DNA of 64,000 nt, from assembly GCF_014217255.1 (NCBI RefSeq), contig NZ_CP059404.1:868001-932000 (forward strand). Reading direction: 5' to 3'. The translations under genes and the position numbers were made by a program. Position 1 is the stretch's first letter; every line of letters begins with the position of its first letter. This DNA is from Corynebacterium incognita (GTDB taxonomy: Bacteria; Actinomycetota; Actinomycetes; Mycobacteriales; Mycobacteriaceae). Below the pieces are notes generated by a model. That model searched no databases. It was given only the letters and a program-made list of their open reading frames with translations, and had not been told where the DNA came from. This document shows positions 33,885-42,486 of this stretch, in pieces.

Positions 33885-35900
33885 TTATTTGGCGTCGGTG
33901 ACCGTGGCGGGTTCGGCCGGATCCAGAGCTGCCTTCTTTGCCACGGACTTCACCCAGGTGTACAGACCTGCCACCACAGCCACGACCAGGATGATGCCCA
34001 GGATGTTGGCGGTGATGCCGCCCTCGAAGATCTCCAGCGGGGAGTCGCCGCCGGAGGCCGCGATGATGGCGGCGTTGAGCACGCCGAACAGGGACTCGCC
34101 CACGATGAGGCCGGTGGACAGGAGGACACCAAGGCGCTTCTTCGCTTCGCCGTTGGCCTGCTTTTCTGCCCACTTGTCGTAGAACAAACCCAGGCAGCCA
34201 CCAATCGAAATGATGATGGTGAGGGTCGACGGCAGGTACATGCCCATACCCACGGCCAGCGGCGGGAGCGACAGCTTCTTCGTCGTGGCTTTGAGGACCT
34301 CGTCCACGATGATGACTGCCACACCAATGCCAGCGCCAAGCCAAATGAGGGACCAATCAAGGGTGCTGTCGAAGATGCCGGTAGCCACCGAGGACATCAG
34401 TGCAGCCTGCGGAGCGGCCAGCGCGTCCGGGCCGGCGCCCTCCATACCCTGGAAGCCGAAGGCGGTGAGCATCAGCTGCAGGATTGGCGGGATGACGATC
34501 GAACCGAAGATAACACCGATAACCAGCGCCACCTGCTGCTTCCACGGGGTCGCGCCCACAAGCTGACCGGTCTTAAGATCCTGCAGGTTGTCGTTGGAAA
34601 TCGTCGCAATACCGAAGACGATGGCGGTGGTAAACAGCGTGTAGGCGATCAGCGAGGCCGGGTCCGCGTCCGTGGAGGCGGTCAGCGCCGCGATCAACAG
34701 AGAGGCGGAGATGATGGCGATGATGCCCACAGAGGAAATCGGCGAGTTCGACGCGCCAATCAGACCCGCCATGTAACCACAGACGGACGCGATGACCAGG
34801 CCGACGACGAGGATGAACACCACGGAGACGGTAATCAGCAGCACCATGTGCTCGTGGATGGTGGACTGCGAGAGGAAGGAGTACAGCAGCAGGCCCACTG
34901 GCAGCATCAGCGCCACGATGACGCCGGCCACCACGTTGAACGGGATGTCCTGCTCGGTGACGTCCATGGTCTCGCCGGACTTGCGCTTACGGGAAGCAGC
35001 GAGGGACTCTGCGACGCCCTTGATCACGGGGCCGATGATCTTGACCAAGGTCCACAGTGCAGCGACGGACATGGCACCCACACCGATGAAGCGGATCTCG
35101 TCGGAGAAGGTGGTCTGCACAATCTCTGAGATGTCGGCCAAGCCGTCCAGCTGCCCCGCGGTGCGCATCGGCAACAGGACGATGAAGGAGATGAACACGC
35201 CCACGAGCATCGCGATGCCCACCGAGATGCCCACCAAGTGGCCCACGCCGATGAGCGCAGCGGACAGGGAGGTGCCCAGCATGGTGCCGCCGGCACCCAA
35301 GCGGAACGTGGTGGACACGGACGAGGCAATACCCTTCGTGGCGGCCAGCAGTGCCAGGCCGGCAGAGCTCAGCGCGCCACCTACGATCACGCGCAAGCCC
35401 TTGGAGTTTTCCTCATGGCCCGCGGCGTCCTTGTTATCGTCGCCTACCTTGAGCACCTCGGCGGCAGCGACGCCCTCCGGGTACGGCAGGTCAGAGCCGG
35501 TGATCAGCGCACGGCGCAGCGGGATGGAGTACATCACGCCGAGGATGCCGCCGATGGCGGTGACGGCCGTGGTGGTCCAGAACGGGAAGCCGGACCAGTA
35601 GCCCACCATGACCAGACCAGGCAGAACGAAGATGATGGCGGACAACGTACCCGCAGCAGACGCGATGGTCTGCACGATGTTGTTTTCCTTAATGTTGTGG
35701 CCTGCGAAGCGGCGCAGCACGGCCATCGAGATGACAGCAGCAGGAATAGAGGTGGCAAAGGTCAGGCCCACTTTGAGACCGAGGTAGACGTTTGCTGCGG
35801 TGAAGATCAGGGTGATAAGGCCACCGATGATGATGCCGCGAAGCGTGAGCTCGCGCAACGGGGTGGCGGAACCTGTGGCGCGGGTCGTTGTGTCCGCCAT
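33885..35900 (-). CDS. OPT family oligopeptide transporter
   Basis: The 671-residue protein is a polytopic OPT permease with about 14-16 membrane helices. It starts at ATG 35900 with AAAGGA 7-8 nt upstream. Recognisable segments are LRGIIIGGLITLIFTAANVYLGLKVGLTFATSIPAAV near residues 20-55, YPEGVAAAEVL near 140 and NDNLQDLKTGQLVGATPWKQQ near 440, all typical of bacterial OPT proteins. It should import peptides or metal-chelate complexes by proton symport. It diverges from two M20 peptidase genes, which suggests peptide uptake followed by hydrolysis, although that link is inference from position. Confidence 0.92.
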   Translation of the reverse strand: MADTTTRATGSATPLRELTLRGIIIGGLITLIFTAANVYLGLKVGLTFATSIPAAVISMAVLRRFAGHNIKENNIVQTIASAAGTLSAIIFVLPGLVMVGYWSGFPFWTTTAVTAIGGILGVMYSIPLRRALITGSDLPYPEGVAAAEVLKVGDDNKDAAGHEENSKGLRVIVGGALSSAGLALLAATKGIASSVSTTFRLGAGGTMLGTSLSAALIGVGHLVGISVGIAMLVGVFISFIVLLPMRTAGQLDGLADISEIVQTTFSDEIRFIGVGAMSVAALWTLVKIIGPVIKGVAESLAASRKRKSGETMDVTEQDIPFNVVAGVIVALMLPVGLLLYSFLSQSTIHEHMVLLITVSVVFILVVGLVIASVCGYMAGLIGASNSPISSVGIIAIISASLLIAALTASTDADPASLIAYTLFTTAIVFGIATISNDNLQDLKTGQLVGATPWKQQVALVIGVIFGSIVIPPILQLMLTAFGFQGMEGAGPDALAAPQAALMSSVATGIFDSTLDWSLIWLGAGIGVAVIIVDEVLKATTKKLSLPPLAVGMGMYLPSTLTIIISIGGCLGLFYDKWAEKQANGEAKKRLGVLLSTGLIVGESLFGVLNAAIIAASGGDSPLEIFEGGITANILGIILVVAVVAGLYTWVKSVAKKAALDPAEPATVTDAK

Positions 35901-36013
35901 GTCAGGTCCTTTCTTAAAAAATGTCAGTAATATGGGCAGATTGTTTTTAAATTCTAAACCTCCCGTGTGCATGAGACATAATGGCGCTAAAAATATCCAG
36001 GCCACAACCCGAG

Positions 36014-36019
36014 TAGATT
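36014..36019 (+). promoter_or_regulatory. -10 (TAGATT) for leaderless M20 gene
   Basis: TAGATT ends 7 nt before ATG 36027. There is no Shine-Dalgarno in front of the ATG. Confidence 0.4.
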
Positions 36020-36026
36020 GGTAAGC

Positions 36027-37370
36027 ATGACCACAATTTCTGACTTCATCTCCAACGATCGTGACCGCATCTTCTCCCAGCTGAGCGAACTCGTTGCTTT
36101 CAACTCCGTACACAACGAGCCCGGCTTGGAAGAAGAACCGAAGAAGGCCGCCCAGTGGGTGCAGGCCGCGTTTACCGAAGCGGGCTTCGACATCAAGGCC
36201 ATCGAGACCGCGGACGGCTCCACCGCGATTGTGGGCAGCAAGCCTGGCGACGCCGCGAAGCCCACCGTTCTGCTGTACTCCCACTATGACGTGGTTCCCG
36301 TGGGCAACGTTGAAGCATGGGAGTCCGACCCACTGACCCTGACCGAGCGCAACGGCCGCTGGTACGGCCGCGGCGCCGCGGACTGCAAGGGCAACGTGGT
36401 GATGCACCTGGCCGCCCTGCGCGCCCTGGAGCAGGCCGGCGGTACCGACCTCAACCTCAAGGTGCTCATCGAGGGCTCCGAGGAGCGCGGCGGCAACGGC
36501 CTGTCCCAGCTCATCGAGGACCGCCCGGAGCTCTTCGCGGCGGACGCCATCCTCATCGCCGATGGCGGAAACACCAAGGTGGGCCAGCCCACGCTGCTGA
36601 CCTCACTGCGCGGCGGCGCGCAAATCAACGTCCAGGTGGACACCCTGGCTGCAGGCGTGCACTCCGGCAGCTTCGGCGGCGCCGCCCCGGACGCGGCGAA
36701 GGCGCTCATGCGCACCCTGGATTCCCTTACCGATGAGTACGGCCGCACCGTGATCGACGGCGTGGACTGCGCCCGCACGTGGGACGGCGCACCGTACCCA
36801 CGCGAGGACTTCCGCGGCGATGCTTTGCTTCTCGACGGCGTGGACATCATGGGCACCGAGGACGACGCCATCGCGGACATGGTGTGGTCCCGCCCAGCCG
36901 TGTCCGTCACCGGTTTCACCTCGACCCCAGTGGCCGAGGCCGTCAATGCCGTGGCGCACACCGCGCAGGCCAACCTGAACGTCCGCGTCCCTGCGGACAT
37001 GGACTCCGCCGAGGTCGCGGAGGCCGTCAAGGCGCACCTGGAGAACCACGTGCCGTGGAACGCCCATATCAAGGTGACCATCTTGGAGGTCAACCGCGGC
37101 TTCTCCACCGATCCGAACAAGCCGGCCGCCAAGACTCTGGGCGACTGCCTGGCCGAGGCCTACGGTAAGGAGACTATCCAGTCCGGCATGGGCGGATCCA
37201 TCCCGCTGACCGTGGAGCTGCAGGAGGCACACCCGAACGCCGAGATCGCACTGTTCGGCGTGGAAGAACCGCTGTGCACCATCCACTCCGCCAACGAGTC
37301 CGTGGATCCTACAGAGATCGAGCACATCGCCATCGCGGAGGCCCTGTTCCTCCAGCGCTACACCAAGTAG
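36027..37370 (+). CDS. M20 family metallopeptidase (dipeptidase type), copy 1
   Basis: The 447-residue enzyme belongs to M20 carboxypeptidase/dipeptidases. Metal ligands are visible in order: His in LLYSHYDVVPVG near residue 87, Asp in GRGAADCKGN near 118, the catalytic Glu pair in EGSEERGGNGL near 152, Asp in LIADGGN near 177 and His in TIHSANESVDP near 422. The dimerisation domain lies at about 200-320 with HSGSFGGAAPDAAKAL. It likely cleaves dipeptides in the cytoplasm. The start is ATG 36027, with TAGATT 7 nt before it. The next gene is a paralogue 30 bp downstream. Confidence 0.9.
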   Translation: MTTISDFISNDRDRIFSQLSELVAFNSVHNEPGLEEEPKKAAQWVQAAFTEAGFDIKAIETADGSTAIVGSKPGDAAKPTVLLYSHYDVVPVGNVEAWESDPLTLTERNGRWYGRGAADCKGNVVMHLAALRALEQAGGTDLNLKVLIEGSEERGGNGLSQLIEDRPELFAADAILIADGGNTKVGQPTLLTSLRGGAQINVQVDTLAAGVHSGSFGGAAPDAAKALMRTLDSLTDEYGRTVIDGVDCARTWDGAPYPREDFRGDALLLDGVDIMGTEDDAIADMVWSRPAVSVTGFTSTPVAEAVNAVAHTAQANLNVRVPADMDSAEVAEAVKAHLENHVPWNAHIKVTILEVNRGFSTDPNKPAAKTLGDCLAEAYGKETIQSGMGGSIPLTVELQEAHPNAEIALFGVEEPLCTIHSANESVDPTEIEHIAIAEALFLQRYTK

Positions 37371-37387
37371 CACCGCCTACCCCACGC

Positions 37388-37393
37388 TAAGGT
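37388..37393 (+). promoter_or_regulatory. -10-like TAAGGT before second M20 gene
   Basis: TAAGGT ends 7 nt before ATG 37401 and overlaps a purine-rich AAGGTGGGG that could serve as Shine-Dalgarno instead. Either reading supports this start. Confidence 0.3.
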
Positions 37394-37400
37394 GGGGCGC

Positions 37401-38852
37401 ATGGAATCCATGCGCCCCGCCTTTTCTGTTTCTCCCGACTCCCTCGCCGCTCGCTGCGCCGCGGCGGTGCACGCGCAGCGCGAGCAGATCTTCGCCGACC
37501 TCAGCGAGCTGGTCTCCTTCCGCTCCGTACACGCGGAGGTGCTCGCCAAGACCCAAGAGGGTCACGCTGCGCACCCGAAGCACAAGGAGTACGTGGAGTC
37601 TTACGACGCCGCGGCGGCGTGGGTGGAAGGAAAGCTCACCGAGCTCGGGTTTGACGCCAAGACCATCCACTGCGCGGACAAATCCCAGGCGGTGTTCGCG
37701 GAAAAGCTCGGCGCTACTGGCGCGCCCACAGTGCTGCTCTATAGCCACTTCGACGTCGTCTCGCCCGGCGACGAGACCGAGTGGGATCACCCGCCCTTCC
37801 AGCTCACCGAGGTAGACGGGCGCTGGGCGGCGCGCGGCGCCGCGGACTGCAAAGGCGCGGTGGTCATGCACCTGGCGGCCCTGCGGGCGCTGAGGGACCT
37901 GGGGACGTCGGAAAGCGAGCATGCCTGCGGCATCAAAGTGATCGTGGAAGGTTCGGAGGAAAACGGGGGCGCCGGCCTGCGGGAACTGGTGCGCGAACAG
38001 CCGGACCTGCTGGAGGCAGACGCCATCTTCATCGCGGATACGGGCAACGCCGAGGTGGGCCAGCCCTCCCTGATCACCATGCTGCGCGGCTCGGCGCAGG
38101 TGCGCGTGCGGGTGGAGACCCTGCACTCCCCGGCCCACTCCGGAAAGTTCGGCGGCGCCGCCCCGGACGCGGTGGCCGCGCTCATCCGGGCGCTGGACTC
38201 CCTGCGTGATGAGGAAGGGCGCACCACTATCGACGGCCTGGACTGCCGCGCGCAATGGACAGGCCAGCCCTACCCCAAGGAGCGCTTCCGTGCCGACGCC
38301 GGGGTACTCGGGGGCGTCGAAACGCTTGGCGGGGACGAGGACTCCGTGGCAGATCTGGTGTGGGCGCGCCCCGCGGTGACTGTGACGGGGTTTAGCTCCG
38401 CACCAGTGGAGCGGGCCGTCAACGCCGTGCCCGCGCACGCAGAAGCACAACTTAATCTCCGGGTGCCCCCAGAACTTGGCCTTAATACCAGGGAAGCCGC
38501 AGAAGTGCTGGTACGACACATCGAAAATCACGTACCCTGGGGAGCACGTGTGACAGCGGACATCCTCAGCGCGAGCCAGTTCTTCACCGCGGACGTTCAT
38601 GGTGACGCCCTGACCTTGCTTGAGGAAACGCTGACTAATTCCTATGGCAGAGAGACCGGGCTGGTAGGCACGGGCGGTTCCATCCCGCTCACGGTGGAAC
38701 TGAGCCAGGCTTATCCGGGAGCGGACATTGCTTTGTTTGGTGTCCAAGACGCGGCGGCGGATATTCATTCCCCCACCGAGTCCGTGGATCCATCGGAGAT
38801 CGTGCACATCGCCGCAGCAGAAGCGGAGTTCTTGGCGCGGTTCGGGCGCTAG
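37401..38852 (+). CDS. M20 family metallopeptidase, copy 2
   Basis: The 483-residue paralogue of the preceding gene keeps all M20 ligands: LLYSHFDVVSPG, ARGAADCKGAVVMHL, EGSEENGGAG, FIADTGN and DIHSPTESVDP. It differs by an insertion of about 30 residues after the first helix (AKTQEGHAAHPKHKEYVESY), as in larger dipeptidases of the DapE/ArgE group. The two genes arose by duplication and lie 30 bp apart. The second half shows a base composition slightly poorer in GC than the first. Substrate is unknown; dipeptide hydrolysis is the family role. Confidence 0.88.
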   Translation: MESMRPAFSVSPDSLAARCAAAVHAQREQIFADLSELVSFRSVHAEVLAKTQEGHAAHPKHKEYVESYDAAAAWVEGKLTELGFDAKTIHCADKSQAVFAEKLGATGAPTVLLYSHFDVVSPGDETEWDHPPFQLTEVDGRWAARGAADCKGAVVMHLAALRALRDLGTSESEHACGIKVIVEGSEENGGAGLRELVREQPDLLEADAIFIADTGNAEVGQPSLITMLRGSAQVRVRVETLHSPAHSGKFGGAAPDAVAALIRALDSLRDEEGRTTIDGLDCRAQWTGQPYPKERFRADAGVLGGVETLGGDEDSVADLVWARPAVTVTGFSSAPVERAVNAVPAHAEAQLNLRVPPELGLNTREAAEVLVRHIENHVPWGARVTADILSASQFFTADVHGDALTLLEETLTNSYGRETGLVGTGGSIPLTVELSQAYPGADIALFGVQDAAADIHSPTESVDPSEIVHIAAAEAEFLARFGR

Positions 38853-38898
38853 TTGGCGAATAGTTGTCCACACCACTGTGAGTGAGTCGCTAAAATAG

Positions 38899-38914
38899 CC
38901 ACGAATACACGTGG
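38899..38914. promoter_or_regulatory. Promoter region and CCACG-N6-CGTGG dyad upstream of mnhA
   Basis: TAAAAT at 38891-38896 is a good -10; the dyad CCACG-AATACA-CGTGG follows directly, around the expected transcription start. It could be an operator of the Mrp operon. No family of regulator is assigned. Confidence 0.35.
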
Positions 38915-38962
38915 TTGAAAACGGTATATGGCCAAGACCTTAAGGAGTGTGCTTCCTAGCTC

Positions 38963-41900
38963 GTGCTGATCCTGCTCGGTGTGCTTATTGCTGCCACCTG
39001 CCTCGCCCCACTACTCATTAAGGTCCTGGGCAGACCCGCCTTCGGCGCGTTGGCCATCCCCAACGCAGTGGGGTTCTTCTGGGTGCTGCAGCTGTTTACC
39101 ACCGGAGCATTTAAGGACGGCCAGTACCTGTCCGAGAAGATTGAATGGATGCCGTCTGCACACCTGGCCCTCAACTTCCGCCTGGATCCACTCGCGGGCC
39201 TGTTCAGCCTCATCATCCTAGGTATCGGCACGCTGGTGATGGTGTACTGCTGGGGCTACTTCTCCTCCCTGCGCAACCGATCCGGTGCCTTCGCCGCGGA
39301 GATGGCGGGATTTGCCACCGCCATGTACGGCCTGGTGATTTCCGACAACCTCCTGCTCATGTACGTGTTCTGGGAGATCACCTCAGTACTGTCTTTCTTG
39401 TTGGTGAGCTACTACGGTGAGCGCGCCTCTTCTCGCCGCTCTGCCGGGCAGGCGCTCATGGTCACCACCCTGGGTGGCCTGGCCATGCTGCTGGGTATCA
39501 TCTTGTTCGGCCGGCAATCGGGCATCTGGGATTTCTCCCAGGTGGACTCGTTTACCAACGTGGCGCAGACCCCGTACGTCACCATCGCCATCATCCTTAT
39601 CCTGGCGGGCGCGCTGTCCAAGTCCGCCATCGCACCGGCGCACTTCTGGCTGCCGGGTGCGATGGCCGCGCCCACCCCGGTGTCCGCATACCTGCACTCC
39701 GCCGCCATGGTTAAAGCTGGCATCTTCCTCGTCGCCGTGCTGGCGCCGTACTTCCAGGTGGTCACCAGCTGGCACCTCGTGGTCATTCCGCTGGGTCTGT
39801 TCACGATGCTGCTGGGTGGCTGGATGGCGCTCAAGCAAAAGGACCTCAAGCTCATCCTCGCCTACGGCACGGTGTCCCAGCTGGGTTTCATTACTTCCGT
39901 CATGGCCATCGGCTCCCGGGAGGCGATGCAGGCGGGGCTAGCCATGACCTTCGCGCACGCGCTGTTTAAGTCCGCGCTGTTCATGGTCACCGGCGCCATC
40001 GACCACTCGACTGGCACCCGCGACATCGACAAGCTCTCTGGTCTGCGCCGGAAGGAGCCATTGCTGTTTATCATCGCCGCACTGTCCACCGCATCGATGG
40101 CCGGCGTGCCGCCACTGTTTGGCTTCGTGTCCAAGGAGGCGGTGCTGGAAGCGGTGCTGCACGAGGACCTGCTGGTGGGCATGCCGCGTGCCATGATGAC
40201 GGTGGCCATCGTGGTGGGCTCTATCCTCACCATGGCCTATTCCCTGCGCTTCATGTGGGGCGCGTTTTCCGTGAAGAAGCCTGAGCACGTCTCCGGCGGC
40301 GGGGTCTCCCCCGCCGTGCAAGCCATGCACCGCGTGAGCCCGCTGCTCTGGCTCCCGCCGGGCGTGGCCACCGCACTGACGGTGTTCTTCGGCATCTTCC
40401 CCGAATTACTGTCCGCCGGGATTACCCAGCACCTCAACGCCACATTCCCTTTGGCTCGCGGCGTCGACGGCGCGGGGCAGGATGCTTCCGAGAAGGTCGC
40501 CGAACTCGCACTCTGGCACGGTTTCACCATTCCACTGGGGCTCAGCGCCATCATCATCGCCGCCGGTGTCCTCATGCACTGGCAGCGCCACCTGGTATAC
40601 AAGGCGCAGTTCGACTACCCAGCGCTCGGCTCCGCGGACGATGCCTACGACGCGGTGCTCATGCACCTGCGCAACCTGTCGCTGCGCATCACCGCGTCGA
40701 CGCAGCGCGGTTCGCTGCAGGTCAACCTGGCCATCATCTTCGGCGTGCTCATCCTGCTGCCGACGATCGCGCTCATCTCCGGGCAGCGCAATGACATCCG
40801 CATGATCCTGGCGGACAACCCCTGGCAGGCCATCGCGGCCCTGGTCATCATCGCCGCCGCGATCGCCTCCACGGTGCTGGATAACCGCCTGTCCGCCGTC
40901 ATCGTGGTGGGCATCACCGGCTACAGCCTGGCCTTCATCTTCGCGCTGTACGGTGCCACGGATCTCGCGCTGACGCAGCTACTGGTGGAGACCATCATCA
41001 TGGTGCTGTTCATGCTCGTGCTCCGCAAAATGCCGGCGAATACCGAATGGCGCCAAGACCCGAAGCTCAAGCGGCTCCGCGCCTGGCTCAGCATCGGCGT
41101 GGGGTTGTCGGTCACCACGGTGGCGATGTTCGCGATGAACGCGCGCTCGGCCTCCCCTATCTCTGAGCACATGCCGGAGCTGGCCAAGAACATCGGCCAC
41201 GGCGACAACGCCGTCAACGTGTTACTCGTGGACCTGCGCGCCTGGGATACCCTCGGCGAGATTTCCGTGCTCGTCATCGCCGCCACCGGCATCGCGTCGC
41301 TCATCTACCGCACCCAGTCCTTCAGCCGGTCCTCGCGCCGCCCGACCCTCCGGGTCACGGGCCGCCGCTGGCTGGCCACCGGCGTGGAATCAGAGACGGC
41401 GCAGAACCGCTCCCTCATGGTGGACGTGGCCACCCGACTGCTCTTCCCCTGCATGATGGCGCTGAGCGCCTACTTCTTCTTCGCCGGGCACAACGCCCCC
41501 GGCGGCGGCTTCGCGGGCGGACTCGTAGCCTCCCTGGCGTTTACCCTGCGCTACCTGGCGGGCGGACGCGCGGAGCTGGAGGAGGCATTGCCTATCGACG
41601 CCTCGCGGATCCTCGGCGCCGGGCTGTTCATCTCCACGTCCATGGCGGTCATCCCGCTGTTCTTCGAACGCCCCGTGTTGTCGACGGCCTACGAGAAGGT
41701 TTCTGTGCCACTCATCGGCGACGTCTCGTTGCCGTCGGCGTTGGTCTTTGACCTGGGCGTCTACCTCATCGTCGTGGGCCTGACGTTGTTGATTCTTACG
41801 TCCTTGGGCGGCCAGTTGGACCGCGAGGAGGAGATGCGTAAGCAGCGCGCTCGCGACCGCGCCCGCAACCTGGCGCGCCAGAAGAAGCGCCGCGACGCCC

Positions 41901-41992
41901 TGCGCAGGAGCAAGGCTGCGGCGACCAGCACGTCCACCGCAGCCAGCACGACGAGCACAGCCAACACCGCCAGCAAGGGAGGCGAGAAATAG
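38963..41992 (+). CDS. mnhA: Mrp-type Na+/H+ antiporter subunit A fused to subunit B
   Basis: The 1009-residue membrane protein combines MrpA, a Complex I NuoL-like proton channel (about residues 1-760, with SDNLLLMYVFWEITSVLSFLLVSYYG near 115 and HSAAMVKAGIFLVAVLAPYF near 240), with an MnhB domain (about 810-950, LFPCMMALSAYFFFAGHNAPGGGFAGG). A basic tail and then a Ser/Thr/Ala-rich tail close the protein. It is the largest subunit of the heteromeric sodium-proton exchanger for pH and salt tolerance. GTG 38963 is the first start after an in-frame stop, but AAGGAG (38942-38947) lies 15 nt away, an unusually long spacing. Confidence 0.92.
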   Translation: MLILLGVLIAATCLAPLLIKVLGRPAFGALAIPNAVGFFWVLQLFTTGAFKDGQYLSEKIEWMPSAHLALNFRLDPLAGLFSLIILGIGTLVMVYCWGYFSSLRNRSGAFAAEMAGFATAMYGLVISDNLLLMYVFWEITSVLSFLLVSYYGERASSRRSAGQALMVTTLGGLAMLLGIILFGRQSGIWDFSQVDSFTNVAQTPYVTIAIILILAGALSKSAIAPAHFWLPGAMAAPTPVSAYLHSAAMVKAGIFLVAVLAPYFQVVTSWHLVVIPLGLFTMLLGGWMALKQKDLKLILAYGTVSQLGFITSVMAIGSREAMQAGLAMTFAHALFKSALFMVTGAIDHSTGTRDIDKLSGLRRKEPLLFIIAALSTASMAGVPPLFGFVSKEAVLEAVLHEDLLVGMPRAMMTVAIVVGSILTMAYSLRFMWGAFSVKKPEHVSGGGVSPAVQAMHRVSPLLWLPPGVATALTVFFGIFPELLSAGITQHLNATFPLARGVDGAGQDASEKVAELALWHGFTIPLGLSAIIIAAGVLMHWQRHLVYKAQFDYPALGSADDAYDAVLMHLRNLSLRITASTQRGSLQVNLAIIFGVLILLPTIALISGQRNDIRMILADNPWQAIAALVIIAAAIASTVLDNRLSAVIVVGITGYSLAFIFALYGATDLALTQLLVETIIMVLFMLVLRKMPANTEWRQDPKLKRLRAWLSIGVGLSVTTVAMFAMNARSASPISEHMPELAKNIGHGDNAVNVLLVDLRAWDTLGEISVLVIAATGIASLIYRTQSFSRSSRRPTLRVTGRRWLATGVESETAQNRSLMVDVATRLLFPCMMALSAYFFFAGHNAPGGGFAGGLVASLAFTLRYLAGGRAELEEALPIDASRILGAGLFISTSMAVIPLFFERPVLSTAYEKVSVPLIGDVSLPSALVFDLGVYLIVVGLTLLILTSLGGQLDREEEMRKQRARDRARNLARQKKRRDALRRSKAAATSTSTAASTTSTANTASKGGEK

Positions 41993-41994
41993 TC

Positions 41995-42486
41995 ATGGAA
42001 GCCAACCTCTTCCTCCTCTTAGCCGCCGGCACGCTCATCGCCGCGGGCGTGTACCTCATGCTGGACCGCGCGATGACCAAGATCCTGCTGGGCACGCTGC
42101 TGTTGGGCAACGGCGCGAACCTGCTCATCCTCCTGTCCGGCGGGCGCTCCGGCTCACCGCCGATTGACGGCCGTGAGTCGCAGCAATACGGCGAACAAAT
42201 AGCGGACCCGCTCTCCCAGGGCATGATCCTCACTGCCATCGTGATTTCGATGGCCATGACCGGTTTCATCCTCACCCTGGCGTACCGGCAGTACCGCTAC
42301 CGCACCGATGACGTCATCGAGGACGACATCGAGGACGCAGCAGTGGCGGCGCGCCCGACCACCGCGTCGGCGCAGCCGGACCACGACGCCTCCGATGACC
42401 CGGACACCGGTCGGGCCACGCCGAAGGGTGACGCCTTCGGCCCAGAATCTTTCGAGGAACCAGTGAAGGGAGCAGCCAATGAGTGA
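41995..42486 (+). CDS. mnhC: Mrp antiporter subunit C
   Basis: MnhC is the NuoK-like subunit with three membrane helices. The 163-residue product has GTLIAAGVYLMLDRAMTKILLGTLLLGNGANLLIL at residues 11-45, a short loop, and SQGMILTAIVISMAMTGFILTLAYRQYRY at 74-102. The last 55 residues or so are an acidic cytoplasmic tail (DDVIEDDIEDAA) beyond the family core. It begins 2 nt after mnhA and overlaps mnhD by 8 bp. Confidence 0.93.
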   Translation: MEANLFLLLAAGTLIAAGVYLMLDRAMTKILLGTLLLGNGANLLILLSGGRSGSPPIDGRESQQYGEQIADPLSQGMILTAIVISMAMTGFILTLAYRQYRYRTDDVIEDDIEDAAVAARPTTASAQPDHDASDDPDTGRATPKGDAFGPESFEEPVKGAANE

